A stretch of DNA of 64,000 nucleotides, from assembly GCA_018660265.1 (NCBI GenBank), contig JABJKS010000058.1:1-64000 (forward strand), given 5' to 3'. The notes below the pieces were generated by a model that saw nothing but the letters and a program-made list of their open reading frames with translations, searched no databases and had not been told where the DNA came from. A program made the position numbers and the translations under genes. The stretch comes from Rhodospirillaceae bacterium. Lineage in GTDB: Bacteria > Pseudomonadota > Alphaproteobacteria > GCA-2731375. Shown in pieces: positions 9,628 through 18,415 of the stretch. Each line of letters begins with the position of its first letter. The stretch's first letter is position 1.

Positions 9628-11274
9628 TTGGACATAGCGCAGGAAATAGGATTGCTGGAAACGGCTGTTGTTAGCGGAGAGTGGCAACAAGCAGAGAATT
9701 CAGTGCGATCCCTGATGGATCACGCCGCGGACAATATGAAATTCGTCTATCTGAAAACTGCGGTTGATAAACAATTCAACCGTATGGATGAAGCGATTGC
9801 CAGTCTGCGACAACTCATTTCCGCGATGCCTGATTTTGCCCATCTATACCAGGAATTGGCAAATTTGCTTATTGAGCGCGGTGATTTTGAAGAAGCGAAG
9901 GCGCTGCTGCAGAAGGCTGTCGAACTGGAACCGGAGAAATCGGAACTTTGGTTGTCATTGGCATCCGTCACAGTGACGCTCGGTGAGCGTGAAGCCGCTA
10001 TGCAGGCGCTTGGATCTGCCCGTAAATTGCTGCCCGGCGATGGGACCGTCAGATCGACAATTCAGACAATGAAGATGCGCACACCGTCGCCGTGCCATGC
10101 CACCGGCCGGGTGGTTCTGGTAAGTGACCGGCCGGGTGTCCGCGAAGCCAAGATCAGCTGTGCACTGCGACAGCATGGTTGGCAGGTCTTGTTGCTGCAT
10201 AAGGTGCCGGTGCCGGCAGGGTTCATTGAATATTTCGATCAAATGCAGCCCTTTGAAAATGCTTGGCAGGCCGTACGGGACGCAGCAGCATTCGATGCTG
10301 CTGTCACACATGTCTTCTGCCATATGAACTATGTCACTGCATCAGCCTTTGTGACAGCAGGCCTGAACAAGGTTGTTTTGGATTTTTACGACAATGTTGA
10401 TGGCATGCTTAGCGATGCATTTCTCGATGCTCAATCATTTCGACGTCGGGACGCCGGCTCGGAGAGGGGACTGGCATTCAATGCCGATGGTTTGATTTGC
10501 CGCAACCTTGAAAGTCAGTATCTCAAGGCTAATTCTGGTGGGAAAAAGCTGCCAAAACGGCTTTATTTTCCCGACTATGCCTGGGCCGTGCCCTTGCAAA
10601 GACCACAGAAATTAAGCGATTTGGACGGCGAACTGCATTTGGTTACCGCAGGTACTGTTTGGCTTGAAAATGAAACAAACGGCAACGACGCTGATATCGG
10701 GTTTCAGTGGTTGGCGGAGTTGCTGGAAGGTTTCAAAGTTCATCTTCATGTTTACGCCTCGAATGTACCGGACGGGGAATTCGCGGAAAAGATGGCTGAT
10801 TATATTGCTCAGGAAAATCGTTCGAAATACCTGCACATTCATAAACCGTTGCGCGACCACGACCAATTGCTGCAAACCTTGTCAACCTACGACGCGGTCC
10901 CACTAATTCGCAAAAGCTTGGTTTTTGGAGGTTCACCCTGGCAGTACAGCGAAAATAAATACCGCTACAGCTATACCAACAAGGTAGCTGATTGCGTGGA
11001 TGCTGGCCTCTCATTGATCGTTCATCCGCAAAACCGTCACAACTATGGTTTGGCCCGCCGCCTTGGCATGCTTATTCCCGCCACGCCGGAGCTTGTAAAA
11101 AAGGAATACTGGGAGGAAGCGTTGGCGCAGGCGAAAAAGCATCAAAGCTCGCATCGGGGGTCGCAGTCGTTTTATACTGGCGGCGAACAAATCCATCGCT
11201 TGATAGATTTCTATGAAGGCGTGGCGGACGATGTGCGACCGACGAATGCTTACTCAACAACATCTGGTGGCTAA
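9628..11274 (+). CDS. TPR-glycosyltransferase hybrid protein
   Basis: The 548-residue protein starts with about four tetratricopeptide-like helical hairpins (residues 1-150; for example 'FAHLYQELANLLIERGDFEE' and 'SELWLSLASVTVTLGEREAA'). It continues into a GT-B-like region ('VVLVSDRPGVREAKISCALR', 'GLNKVVLDFYDNVDGML', 'DGLICRNLESQYLKAN', 'LHVYASNVP', 'YDAVPLIRKSLVFGGSP'). TPR domains in glycosyltransferases usually bind the protein acceptor, so this may glycosylate flagellin directly; that is inference. The start is TTG 9628 behind 'gggatagacgtatc'. The 197-base AT-rich gap before it is a likely promoter region. The stop is directly followed by the GTG of the next gene, so translation is probably coupled. 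Confidence 0.7.
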   Translation: MDIAQEIGLLETAVVSGEWQQAENSVRSLMDHAADNMKFVYLKTAVDKQFNRMDEAIASLRQLISAMPDFAHLYQELANLLIERGDFEEAKALLQKAVELEPEKSELWLSLASVTVTLGEREAAMQALGSARKLLPGDGTVRSTIQTMKMRTPSPCHATGRVVLVSDRPGVREAKISCALRQHGWQVLLLHKVPVPAGFIEYFDQMQPFENAWQAVRDAAAFDAAVTHVFCHMNYVTASAFVTAGLNKVVLDFYDNVDGMLSDAFLDAQSFRRRDAGSERGLAFNADGLICRNLESQYLKANSGGKKLPKRLYFPDYAWAVPLQRPQKLSDLDGELHLVTAGTVWLENETNGNDADIGFQWLAELLEGFKVHLHVYASNVPDGEFAEKMADYIAQENRSKYLHIHKPLRDHDQLLQTLSTYDAVPLIRKSLVFGGSPWQYSENKYRYSYTNKVADCVDAGLSLIVHPQNRHNYGLARRLGMLIPATPELVKKEYWEEALAQAKKHQSSHRGSQSFYTGGEQIHRLIDFYEGVADDVRPTNAYSTTSGG

Positions 11275-12402
11275 GTGACCGAAGCGAACATGAAAAGGGC
11301 ACCTGTTCCTTATGTGGATCTGCAGTCGTCCTATAAGGACGAGCGCGATGACATTATTGCCATCGTCGATGATATTTTCGGCAGCGGCCAGTTCCTTGGC
11401 AATAAGCATGTTGCCAAGTTCGAAGCGGATGCGGCGACAGCCCTCGATGTCGCGCAAGTCGTTGCCGTGGACTCAGGCACGGATGCCCTCGTCTTAGGGA
11501 TGGGGGCCTTGGGCATTGGTCCCGGAGACGAAGTAATTACACCCCCAAATTCCTTTCTCGCATCGACGGGTGCCATCATTCAAATTGGGGCAATCCCGGT
11601 TTTTGCCGATGTTTTGCCTGATCAGAATATCGACCCCGATGCTGTGTTGAAAGCCGTTACAACGCGCACTAAGGCCATAATGGCTGTGCACTTGTCGGGC
11701 CGAATGGCGGAAATGGACCGTTTATCAGAAATCGCGGAAGAGCATGGTGTCTTGTTGATCGAAGATGCCGCGCAGGCCATGGGCTCTTCTCAGAACGGGC
11801 GCAAGGCCGGGTCATTCGGACAAATTGGCTGCTTTTCAACCCACCCGGTGAAAAACCTTGGTGCTGCAGGTGATGGCGGCTTCATTGCCACCAACGATGT
11901 GGAAATGGCCGAACAAATCCGCTTCACACGGCGTCATGGTTTGATCGACCGGGATACGGCACCGACCTGGGGCATTGTCTCGCGGATGGATGAGTTGCAG
12001 GCGGCCATACTATCGCTTCGCCTAACGACGTTGTCCGGCAAGATCGAACGGCGGCGCGCCAATGCCGCCCTGTATCGAGACTGTCTGGACCCGGATCACG
12101 TCTTTCATGCGCCCTGTAGGGATGGCGACTACAATACTTTCCATACATTTGTTGTTCAGGTCGCAGAGCGGGATAAACTGCGCCAATACCTAAGCGATCA
12201 TGATGTATCAACGGCGATCCACTATCCTGTACCTATACACCTGCAACCTTGCGCACGGGATCTGGGTTGGGGGCTAGGTGATGTGCCAGTCGTAGAAGCG
12301 CAGGCTGGACGAATTTTATCCCTGCCCGTTCATGAACACTTGTCTGAGAATGATATTAAATTCGTTGCCGATACAGTGAACCATTTCCTATCGAATATTT
12401 AG
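11275..12402 (+). CDS. DegT/DnrJ/EryC1/StrS-type PLP-dependent sugar aminotransferase
   Basis: This 375-residue protein is a clear member of the DegT family: 'VPYVDLQSSYKDERDDI' at the start, 'VAVDSGTDALVLGMGALGIG', 'GDEVITPPNSFLASTGAI', 'LLIEDAAQAMGSS' with the PLP-contacting Asp, 'GCFSTHPVKNLGAAGDGGFI' with the Schiff-base Lys in 'HPVKNLG', and 'STAIHYPVPIHLQPCARDLG'. It transfers an amino group from glutamate to a keto-sugar nucleotide in the cytoplasm. With the NeuD/PglD-like acyltransferase 12 bases downstream it forms the typical aminate-then-acylate pair that produces N-acylated amino sugars such as QuiNAc4N or bacillosamine-like units. The start is GTG, abutting the upstream stop. Confidence 0.92.
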   Translation: MTEANMKRAPVPYVDLQSSYKDERDDIIAIVDDIFGSGQFLGNKHVAKFEADAATALDVAQVVAVDSGTDALVLGMGALGIGPGDEVITPPNSFLASTGAIIQIGAIPVFADVLPDQNIDPDAVLKAVTTRTKAIMAVHLSGRMAEMDRLSEIAEEHGVLLIEDAAQAMGSSQNGRKAGSFGQIGCFSTHPVKNLGAAGDGGFIATNDVEMAEQIRFTRRHGLIDRDTAPTWGIVSRMDELQAAILSLRLTTLSGKIERRRANAALYRDCLDPDHVFHAPCRDGDYNTFHTFVVQVAERDKLRQYLSDHDVSTAIHYPVPIHLQPCARDLGWGLGDVPVVEAQAGRILSLPVHEHLSENDIKFVADTVNHFLSNI

Positions 12403-12414
12403 GCGGAGATTAGG

Positions 12415-13116
12415 GTGTCGCTGGATGTGGTTTTAATCGGTGCCGGCGGCTCGGGCTTGAAAATCACCCAAATTGCCGAAGATCGTTGGGATAACGGCTC
12501 AAGGGATTGGAAAATCGTTGCGGTCCTTGACGACGATGTGGCGCTGCATGGTCAACAGCTATTGGACTATCCTATCGTTGGTGGCACGGAAGCCTTGAAC
12601 ATTCAATTCATGGACAAGAAAATCGGTGTGATTTGTGCTGTGGGCGCGCCTGTGACGCGACGCAGAATTGTTGATCGCATTAAAGGGCCGAATATAAGCT
12701 TCCCCAATGCTATCCATCCCTCCGCACAGGTTTCGAAGCGGGCCTGCATGGGGCAGGGCAATATTCTTTGCCAGAATGTGGTGTTGCAGGCCGGCGTGGA
12801 AATTGGCGATTTCAATTGTTTCAACATGGCTGCCGTTATGGGGCCTTTGGCCACGACGGGAGATTTTTGCACTGTAAATGCCCATACAATGTTGGCTAGT
12901 GGCAGTGCGCTGGGGAATTATTGTTATGTTGGCATGGGTGGCAAGGTCGCGCCGCGGATCAAGGTGGACGAGGGCACAACCATTGGCGCCAACACGTTTG
13001 TCCACCGGACGCCGCCCGCCTGGACGACAGTCTTTGGCCTGCCTGCGAAGGTAATCAAGCGCACCAGTGCGCCCCAGTTTGACGACCAAGAGATTGATGG
13101 CAATGACGGCAATTGA
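12415..13116 (+). CDS. Sugar O-/N-acyltransferase, NeuD/PglD-like left-handed beta-helix protein
   Basis: The 233-residue protein has an N-terminal Rossmann-like region ('SLDVVLIGAGGSGLKITQIA', 'IVAVLDDDVALHGQQLLDYP') and a C-terminal hexapeptide-repeat beta-helix ('ISFPNAIHPSAQVSKRACMG', 'GNILCQNVVLQAGVEIGDFN'), with 'AHTMLASGSALGNYCYVGMG' near the end. This is the layout of PglD and NeuD, which use acetyl-CoA to acetylate an amino sugar or sialic-acid-type sugar. The gene follows the DegT aminotransferase by 12 bases, and the start is GTG behind 'ggcggagattagg'. Its end overlaps the start of the next methyltransferase by about 20 bases, so the three genes are an operon segment. Confidence 0.87.
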   Translation: MSLDVVLIGAGGSGLKITQIAEDRWDNGSRDWKIVAVLDDDVALHGQQLLDYPIVGGTEALNIQFMDKKIGVICAVGAPVTRRRIVDRIKGPNISFPNAIHPSAQVSKRACMGQGNILCQNVVLQAGVEIGDFNCFNMAAVMGPLATTGDFCTVNAHTMLASGSALGNYCYVGMGGKVAPRIKVDEGTTIGANTFVHRTPPAWTTVFGLPAKVIKRTSAPQFDDQEIDGNDGN

Positions 13117-13765
13117 TTTTTTCCAAAGCATAGGGGCGACCCGGGATGCGGGTGATCGGCGGGAAAAAATGAAAAACGGCAATTTGCCTGCCGCCAGTGA
13201 AGATTATTTGAACTTCGGTGCCGACTATTTTGATAATCCTGATTTGGGCATCGGCTATGGCGGCTATCACTATGACGGTCGCTATGGTGACGCGGCATCT
13301 GAAATCTGTCGGCACTACAATTTGCAACCCGGCAGCCGCGTTCTGGAGATTGGTTGCGCCAAAGGCTTCCTGTTGTACGAGTTTCATCGCCTGGGTCTTG
13401 CCGTGACCGGATTGGATATTAGTGACTATGCCGTTGGTCACGCCCATCCTGAGGTTCAACGTTATCTCTGCCTTGGCGATACTTCATTGCTGCCATTTCC
13501 CGATGGGCAGTTTGATTTGGTTTTGGCGAAGGAAATTTTGCCTCACGTAAGAAGTGACCAATTGCACCTTGCCCTTGCCGAATGTGCCAGGGTGTCGCGA
13601 GGCGGTATCTACTTTGTCATCCAGGCCGGACGTGGTGATGGCGATCTTGAAGAAATGGCTGCCTGGGATCCAACCCATCAGGTGCTTCGGACGGAAGCGT
13701 GGTGGCGCAGCGCGCTGGCGGATATGCCTGTGCGGCCGGATGTCATATTCAAGCACCTATTCTGA
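13097..13765 (+). CDS. Class I SAM-dependent methyltransferase
   Basis: The protein (222 residues from ATG 13097; ATG 13103 also possible) carries the methyltransferase pattern 'GSRVLEIGCAKGFLLYEFHR' (motif I), 'VTGLDISDYAVGHAHPEV' (motif II), 'DTSLLPFPDGQFDLVLAKEI' and 'HVRSDQLHLALAECARVSRG'. I moved the start from the longer ORF (GTG 13067) because the extra residues match nothing, and 'caagagattg' sits before ATG 13097. It overlaps the end of the acyltransferase gene by 20 bases. It is the third methyltransferase of the island. The downstream neighbour is convergent, so this is the end of the plus-strand island operon. Confidence 0.82.
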   Translation: MAMTAIDFFQSIGATRDAGDRREKMKNGNLPAASEDYLNFGADYFDNPDLGIGYGGYHYDGRYGDAASEICRHYNLQPGSRVLEIGCAKGFLLYEFHRLGLAVTGLDISDYAVGHAHPEVQRYLCLGDTSLLPFPDGQFDLVLAKEILPHVRSDQLHLALAECARVSRGGIYFVIQAGRGDGDLEEMAAWDPTHQVLRTEAWWRSALADMPVRPDVIFKHLF

Positions 13766-13798
13766 TGTTGAATAGAAGATCGCCCGTCTTTTTATAAT

Positions 13799-16447
13799 CT
13801 ATTCGCCCAGTTCGATGCGTTCGGGCGGTCGCCCGGCCAGATGATTGTGCCAGGCCGCTGCAATGGCATTGTCCAAATTTCGGCCATAGCGTGCGTTGTC
13901 GAAAAGTGGCTGGCTGTCGCGGCCATCCAAAAGACGCTGGCGCAGGGCCTCTCGTTCATCGCCATCATTGGCCAGCGCAACAGCGCGTTCGACATAGCTG
14001 GCTAGATCCGGCATCACCATTTCGGGAATGCCGGCGGCATTGCATAATGTGGCTCCCAAACGTGCGCCCGGTTTATCGCCCAGAATTGAGAGGACGGGAA
14101 GGCCGACCCACAGGGCATCAACGGACGTGATGCCGCCGCCGTGATGCAGATTATCCAGCGCCAGATCAACCAGGGCCAGCCTGGCCAAATGATCCTGATG
14201 CTCTACAATTTCGGAAAAAATCAGACGCTCTGCATCAACGCCGTGTTTGGCCGCTTCCCGGCGTAAATTGCCTTGCGTGTCGTCCATCCATGCCCCGAAC
14301 CATAGGACGCTGTCGGGGACCTTTTTCAGGATCTCCATCCAGGCAGCAAAGATCACCGGTTCAAACTTGCAGGGGTGATTGAAATTGCAAAATACAATGG
14401 CGTCTTCCGGCAAACCTACATCCTTCCGGCTGACGGGGGCACCAACGGCCTCGGGTCGTTTTGTCGGCATGAACGTGTTTGGCAGATAAAGCATTTTTTC
14501 CGGCCCCAAATTCTCCCACGCTTCGGGGATATAGGTGCGGTCGGTGATCAGATAGTCGATATAGTCGGCGCCGGTGGTGATGGAATAGCCATAGCCGTGC
14601 ATTTGCACCGGTGCCGGTCGGAACGATGAGATCGGCATACAGTTGATGGAGGTCAGGCCGGTGACGTCGATCAAAACATCAATGCCATCATCATTGATCA
14701 TCTGCGCCGCCAAATAGGGCGCGGCTTCGGGGATGTCCTTGAAATGATCGAAGGCGGCGCGATAGTTGGCGGAGAAGTCACTGTCATCGCCCGGTTTGAC
14801 GGAATAGCCGAAGACTTCGAAACGGTCCCGGTCATGGCGTTTGACAATCTCCTCCAACACCAGGGGCAGACTATGGAACCAAGTGTATCCCAGGGCGTAA
14901 CCGAGGCGAATGCGCCCATCACCGGCTTTTTTATTTTGCGGCGCGGCGTGCACCAGATCCGGGGCCAGCAAATTCATCCGCGCATCCGCGGCAATATTGG
15001 CGGCGGCATGGCGGGCCGTCTTGGCAATGAATTCGTAACTGACGGGCAGCGCCTGTAAATTGAAAACATCAAAACGGCCGCCTTCCTCCGCAGTATCGGC
15101 AAACCCGGCTTCGATCTGGTCAACCTGGCTTTGACAGATCGCCTCATAATCCGTCCAGTCGCACATGCCCATTTTCAGATCGAAAATCCGGATGGCGGCG
15201 TTGCTATCGTCGGGTGATATGGCAAGTATATTTTGATAGACGATGATGGCGGCGGCGGCGTTCTTGTGCTGCTCAAACATCCCGGCAATGGCACCAAGGA
15301 TGATGGTATTTTGGGTCCCTGAATCCAGAACAGTAGATATATGCTGCATCTTTAGCTTCTGATCTACTGTGGCCGCTGCAATTGTGACGTTGGCGCGCAG
15401 TTCATTCGGGTCCAGGGTCAAGGCTTTCTGGGCCAGGGCGATCGCTTCGTCAAATCGACTTTGGGAGCGCAGTAAATTGGCCTGGTCCGCCATCAAATGA
15501 GCATCGCTGGGGGCTAATTTCATGGCTTGCTGGCGCGCGGTCAGGGCTTCCTGGAAGTCCCCTAGGTTTTCGAGCACCAGAGCATATTCTTTCAAAATCA
15601 TGACTTCGTCCGGGAGGACACGGGTCAGACGCTCAAATTGCGCCCGCGCGCCTGACAGGTCATGCATCTGTACCAGGCATCGGGCAAGACCATGGCGGGC
15701 AGCGTGGAAATTGTCATCAATGCTTAAGGCCTGCAATAATGCCTCGCGGGCCTCGCGATATTGTTGGGTCTGCATGTACAGACCGCCCAGGGTGTTCCAC
15801 GCCAGCATAAAGTCGGGCCGGGCCTGTAGAAGATCGTGCAGTATATTAATGGCCTCGGCCACGCGCCCCAAACCTTCCAGGGCGCCGGCCAGATTATTGC
15901 CGCAAGCGGGATCATTGGTCAGTTTATAGGCGATGGAGAAGTAGTGGGCCGCGCCTTCCAGGTCGCCTTGTTTTTGTCGCAGATTTCCAAGGGAGAAATT
16001 GCCTGCCGCATGGTCTGGTTCAGCCCGTAGAATTTCCTGTAGATATTGTTCAACCAGATCATCATCGCCATTTTTCCGAGCCATCTCAGCCAGGCTGTGC
16101 CAGGCATCAAAATGCCGTAGATCAAGCTCCGTTGCGCAAAGATAGCTGCGTGCGGCAGCCTCCAACGCGCCCAATTGTTCGTGCATTTGGCCTAGTTGAA
16201 ATTGGCTATGCGGATTGCCAGGGTCCATCTCAACGGCACGTTCAAGGCACTGTTTCGCCTCGGCGTGGCGATGCAGACCACCCAGTACGATCCCCAGGTT
16301 CAGCCAGACAGCCGCCTGTTCGGGCCATATATCCGAAAGTTCCAGATAAAGCGGCACAGCGCCCAGCAGATCACCCGCCGTCGCAAGGGCATTGGCCTGC
16401 TGCCAGAGAGCGTCGCCACTAGAAGAAGAATTTTGATCCATACTCAT
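13799..16447 (-). CDS. TPR / GT41 glycosyltransferase (O-GlcNAc transferase, SPINDLY-like)
   Basis: The 882-residue protein has an N-terminal half of about ten TPR units (residues roughly 8-400; for example 'PLYLELSDIWPEQAAVWLNL' and 'ARSYLCATELDLRHFDAWHS'). The C-terminal half (about 515-870) has the GT41 catalytic pattern: 'IRLGYALGYTWFHSLPLVLE', 'DGIDVLIDVTGLTSINCMPI', 'FRPAPVQMHGYGYSITTGAD', 'AIVFCNFNHPCKFEPVIFAA' and 'HHGGGITSVDALWVGLPVLS'. GT41 enzymes transfer a sugar from UDP- or GDP-sugar to Ser/Thr of proteins, with the TPR superhelix holding the acceptor. Its position facing the sugar-synthesis genes and close to flgK/flgL makes flagellin a likely acceptor (inference). It is transcribed convergently to the island. 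Confidence 0.88.
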   Translation of the reverse strand: MSMDQNSSSSGDALWQQANALATAGDLLGAVPLYLELSDIWPEQAAVWLNLGIVLGGLHRHAEAKQCLERAVEMDPGNPHSQFQLGQMHEQLGALEAAARSYLCATELDLRHFDAWHSLAEMARKNGDDDLVEQYLQEILRAEPDHAAGNFSLGNLRQKQGDLEGAAHYFSIAYKLTNDPACGNNLAGALEGLGRVAEAINILHDLLQARPDFMLAWNTLGGLYMQTQQYREAREALLQALSIDDNFHAARHGLARCLVQMHDLSGARAQFERLTRVLPDEVMILKEYALVLENLGDFQEALTARQQAMKLAPSDAHLMADQANLLRSQSRFDEAIALAQKALTLDPNELRANVTIAAATVDQKLKMQHISTVLDSGTQNTIILGAIAGMFEQHKNAAAAIIVYQNILAISPDDSNAAIRIFDLKMGMCDWTDYEAICQSQVDQIEAGFADTAEEGGRFDVFNLQALPVSYEFIAKTARHAAANIAADARMNLLAPDLVHAAPQNKKAGDGRIRLGYALGYTWFHSLPLVLEEIVKRHDRDRFEVFGYSVKPGDDSDFSANYRAAFDHFKDIPEAAPYLAAQMINDDGIDVLIDVTGLTSINCMPISSFRPAPVQMHGYGYSITTGADYIDYLITDRTYIPEAWENLGPEKMLYLPNTFMPTKRPEAVGAPVSRKDVGLPEDAIVFCNFNHPCKFEPVIFAAWMEILKKVPDSVLWFGAWMDDTQGNLRREAAKHGVDAERLIFSEIVEHQDHLARLALVDLALDNLHHGGGITSVDALWVGLPVLSILGDKPGARLGATLCNAAGIPEMVMPDLASYVERAVALANDGDEREALRQRLLDGRDSQPLFDNARYGRNLDNAIAAAWHNHLAGRPPERIELGE

Positions 16448-16544
16448 GATGCCATCAGGGTCGCAGCATATGGTTAATTTTGTCCTGCGAGATCATCATT
16501 GATTGGTGCTTGCGACTGTAACTACGGAGACTATATTGCGGGCC

Positions 16545-17729
16545 ATGTCAGACAGTGAAAATTTGCAGCAGATGATCAATAACGGCATCGCCCTTGATGG
16601 CGTCACGCCGGGCGGCCGGGTCGTGGTGGCTATGTCGGGCGGGGTTGACAGCTCCGTCTGTGCTGCCTTGTGTCAACGTGCGGGCTATGAAGTCGTTGGC
16701 ATCACCTTACAGCTTTATGATCATGGTCAGGCCGTCCAGCGGCCAGGTGCCTGTTGTGCCGGTGCCGATATTTACGATGCCAAGCAGGTGGCTGATGCTT
16801 TGGGCATTGCCCACTATGTTCTGGACTACGAAGACCGCTTTCGCGCGGCGGTAATCGATGATTTTATTGATGACTATCTGGCGGGCTCCACCCCCATTCC
16901 CTGCATTCGCTGCAATCAGCGGGTTAAGTTCAAGGACTTGCTGGCCACGGCCCGGGAGCTTGGGGCAGAGGCCCTGGTCACCGGCCATTATGTGCGCCGT
17001 ATAGAAGGTGTCCAGGGAGCGGAGCTGCACTGCGCCGCCGATCCGCAAAAGGATCAAAGTTACTTCCTTTTTACAACGGAACAGGCCCAGCTAGACTATT
17101 TACGGTTCCCATTGGGTGATTTGGCGGGCAAAGCAACGACCAGAGCCTTGGCGGAGGCGTTTGGCCTGGGTGTCGCAGCAAAACCTGACAGCCAGGATAT
17201 CTGCTTTGTGCCGGATGGCAAATATGGCGATTTGATCGAACGTCTGCGTCCTGGTGCTGCGGAACCCGGCGATCTTGTCGATCTTGGGGGCCAGGTGCTG
17301 GGGCAGCACAACGGGGTGATCCATTATACGGTCGGTCAACGCAAGGGTTTGGGCCTGTCCGGACCGGAGCCCCTGTATGTTCTAAAGCTGGATGCGACGG
17401 CCCGGCGTGTGGTTGTCGGACCCAAATCAGCCCTGGCGAAAAATCTGGTGAAACTTCACGACGTCAATTGGCTGGATCATGAGGCACCTTGCGAGGGCAG
17501 GGTGGTCCAGGCACGGATCAGGTCGACGCATCCCCCTGTCGACGCGACTTTGAATGTATCTGCGGCCCATACTGGAGTTTTGGGAGTTTTGGGAGTTTCG
17601 GGCGAAGGATCAGGCGTTGAGCTTGCCGTTGAATTGGTGAAGTCAGAGGATGCCGTGGCACCTGGCCAGGCTTGCGTCATTTATGATGGCGCGCGCGTCC
17701 TGGGCGGTGGTTGGATCGCCAGATCTTGA
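16545..17729 (+). CDS. mnmA: tRNA-specific 2-thiouridylase MnmA
   Basis: MnmA adds sulfur to C2 of U34 in tRNA-Lys, -Glu and -Gln, using ATP and persulfide relay. The protein (394 residues from ATG 16545) shows the PP-loop '[18 protein letters not shown]', '[20 protein letters not shown]' with the first catalytic Cys region, '[20 protein letters not shown]', '[12 protein letters not shown]' with the second Cys, and '[13 protein letters not shown]'. I prefer ATG 16545 over the upstream TTG of the ORF track because the N-terminus then matches the usual short MnmA lead. An odd '[10 protein letters not shown]' stretch, encoded by a 9-base tandem repeat, interrupts the C-terminal beta-barrel. Confidence 0.95.
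   Translation: MSDSENLQQMINNGIALDGVTPGGRVVVAMSGGVDSSVCAALCQRAGYEVVGITLQLYDHGQAVQRPGACCAGADIYDAKQVADALGIAHYVLDYEDRFRAAVIDDFIDDYLAGSTPIPCIRCNQRVKFKDLLATARELGAEALVTGHYVRRIEGVQGAELHCAADPQKDQSYFLFTTEQAQLDYLRFPLGDLAGKATTRALAEAFGLGVAAKPDSQDICFVPDGKYGDLIERLRPGAAEPGDLVDLGGQVLGQHNGVIHYTVGQRKGLGLSGPEPLYVLKLDATARRVVVGPKSALAKNLVKLHDVNWLDHEAPCEGRVVQARIRSTHPPVDATLNVSAAHTGVLGVLGVSGEGSGVELAVELVKSEDAVAPGQACVIYDGARVLGGGWIARS
17574..17600 (+). repeat. Three 9-base tandem units inside mnmA
   Basis: Three near-identical 9-base units of the type 'ggagttttg' lie in frame in mnmA and encode Gly-Val-Leu/Ser repeats at about residues 344-352. Because the unit length is a multiple of three, gain or loss of a unit would not break the gene. 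Confidence 0.8.
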
Positions 17730-17872
17730 TGGCCCTGAAGTGGCATCCGCATCCGATATACAACATTAATCAGTTGTAAAGAAATTGCTCGCAAACTGTA
17801 ACAATTCCATAACTCGTCTGTAGCATTTTCAGGTCGACAAAGGGTGGTGCGGTTCGTGCGCCATACATCAGT

Positions 17873-18415
17873 TTGAAAGAAAATTACGCATTGTCGTTCG
17901 AAAACATGAGTGTGTTGATCGTCGATGACAGCGAAAATATGTGCCGTATTCTGACCAGGCTATTGCGCTCATTTGGCTTCAAGGAATTCAAATTCGCTGC
18001 CAATGGCCAGGAGGCCCTGGACGAATTGCACGACCGGCCGGTCGATTTGGCTATTGTCGATTGGCACATGGAAAAGATGAACGGGATTGATTTCACGTTA
18101 CAAATGCGTTCGCGCGCAACCAGCCCGGATCCCTATTTGCCGATCATCCTGCTGACCGGATTTAGCGATGTATCAAAGGTCAAAATCGCCCGCGATACAG
18201 GTGTTACGGAGATTCTGACCAAGCCGGTCTCTCCAGAGGTATTATATGGTCGCCTCATCACCCTGGTTCGCCAGCCACGACCCTATGTAGAGACGCCGGC
18301 CTTTTTCGGCCCCGATCGCAGACGCCGGGCGAAGGCTGGTTTCTCGGGGCCTTTTCGTCGCCGTCGGGATAAGGGGCAACGGACGCGGGGTCAGATGTCC
18401 GGATCGATGGCATGA
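17873..18415 (+). CDS. CheY-like response regulator receiver protein with basic C-terminus
   Basis: The 180-residue protein is a single receiver domain: 'MSVLIVDDSENMCRILTRLL' with the acidic pair DD, 'PVDLAIVDWHMEKMNGIDFT' with the phospho-acceptor Asp, 'IILLTGFSD' with the Thr switch residue, and 'TEILTKPVSPEVLYGRL' with the conserved Lys-Pro. It lacks an output domain. After the receiver comes an Arg-rich tail with the repeated pattern 'FFGPDRRRR' and 'FSGPFRRRR', which I have seen in other Rhodospirillales regulators but cannot assign. The start is TTG 17873, or ATG 17906 just before the receiver. The stop overlaps the ATG of the next gene (ATGA), so it is co-translated with the Hpt-like protein. 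Confidence 0.88.
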   Translation: MKENYALSFENMSVLIVDDSENMCRILTRLLRSFGFKEFKFAANGQEALDELHDRPVDLAIVDWHMEKMNGIDFTLQMRSRATSPDPYLPIILLTGFSDVSKVKIARDTGVTEILTKPVSPEVLYGRLITLVRQPRPYVETPAFFGPDRRRRAKAGFSGPFRRRRDKGQRTRGQMSGSMA

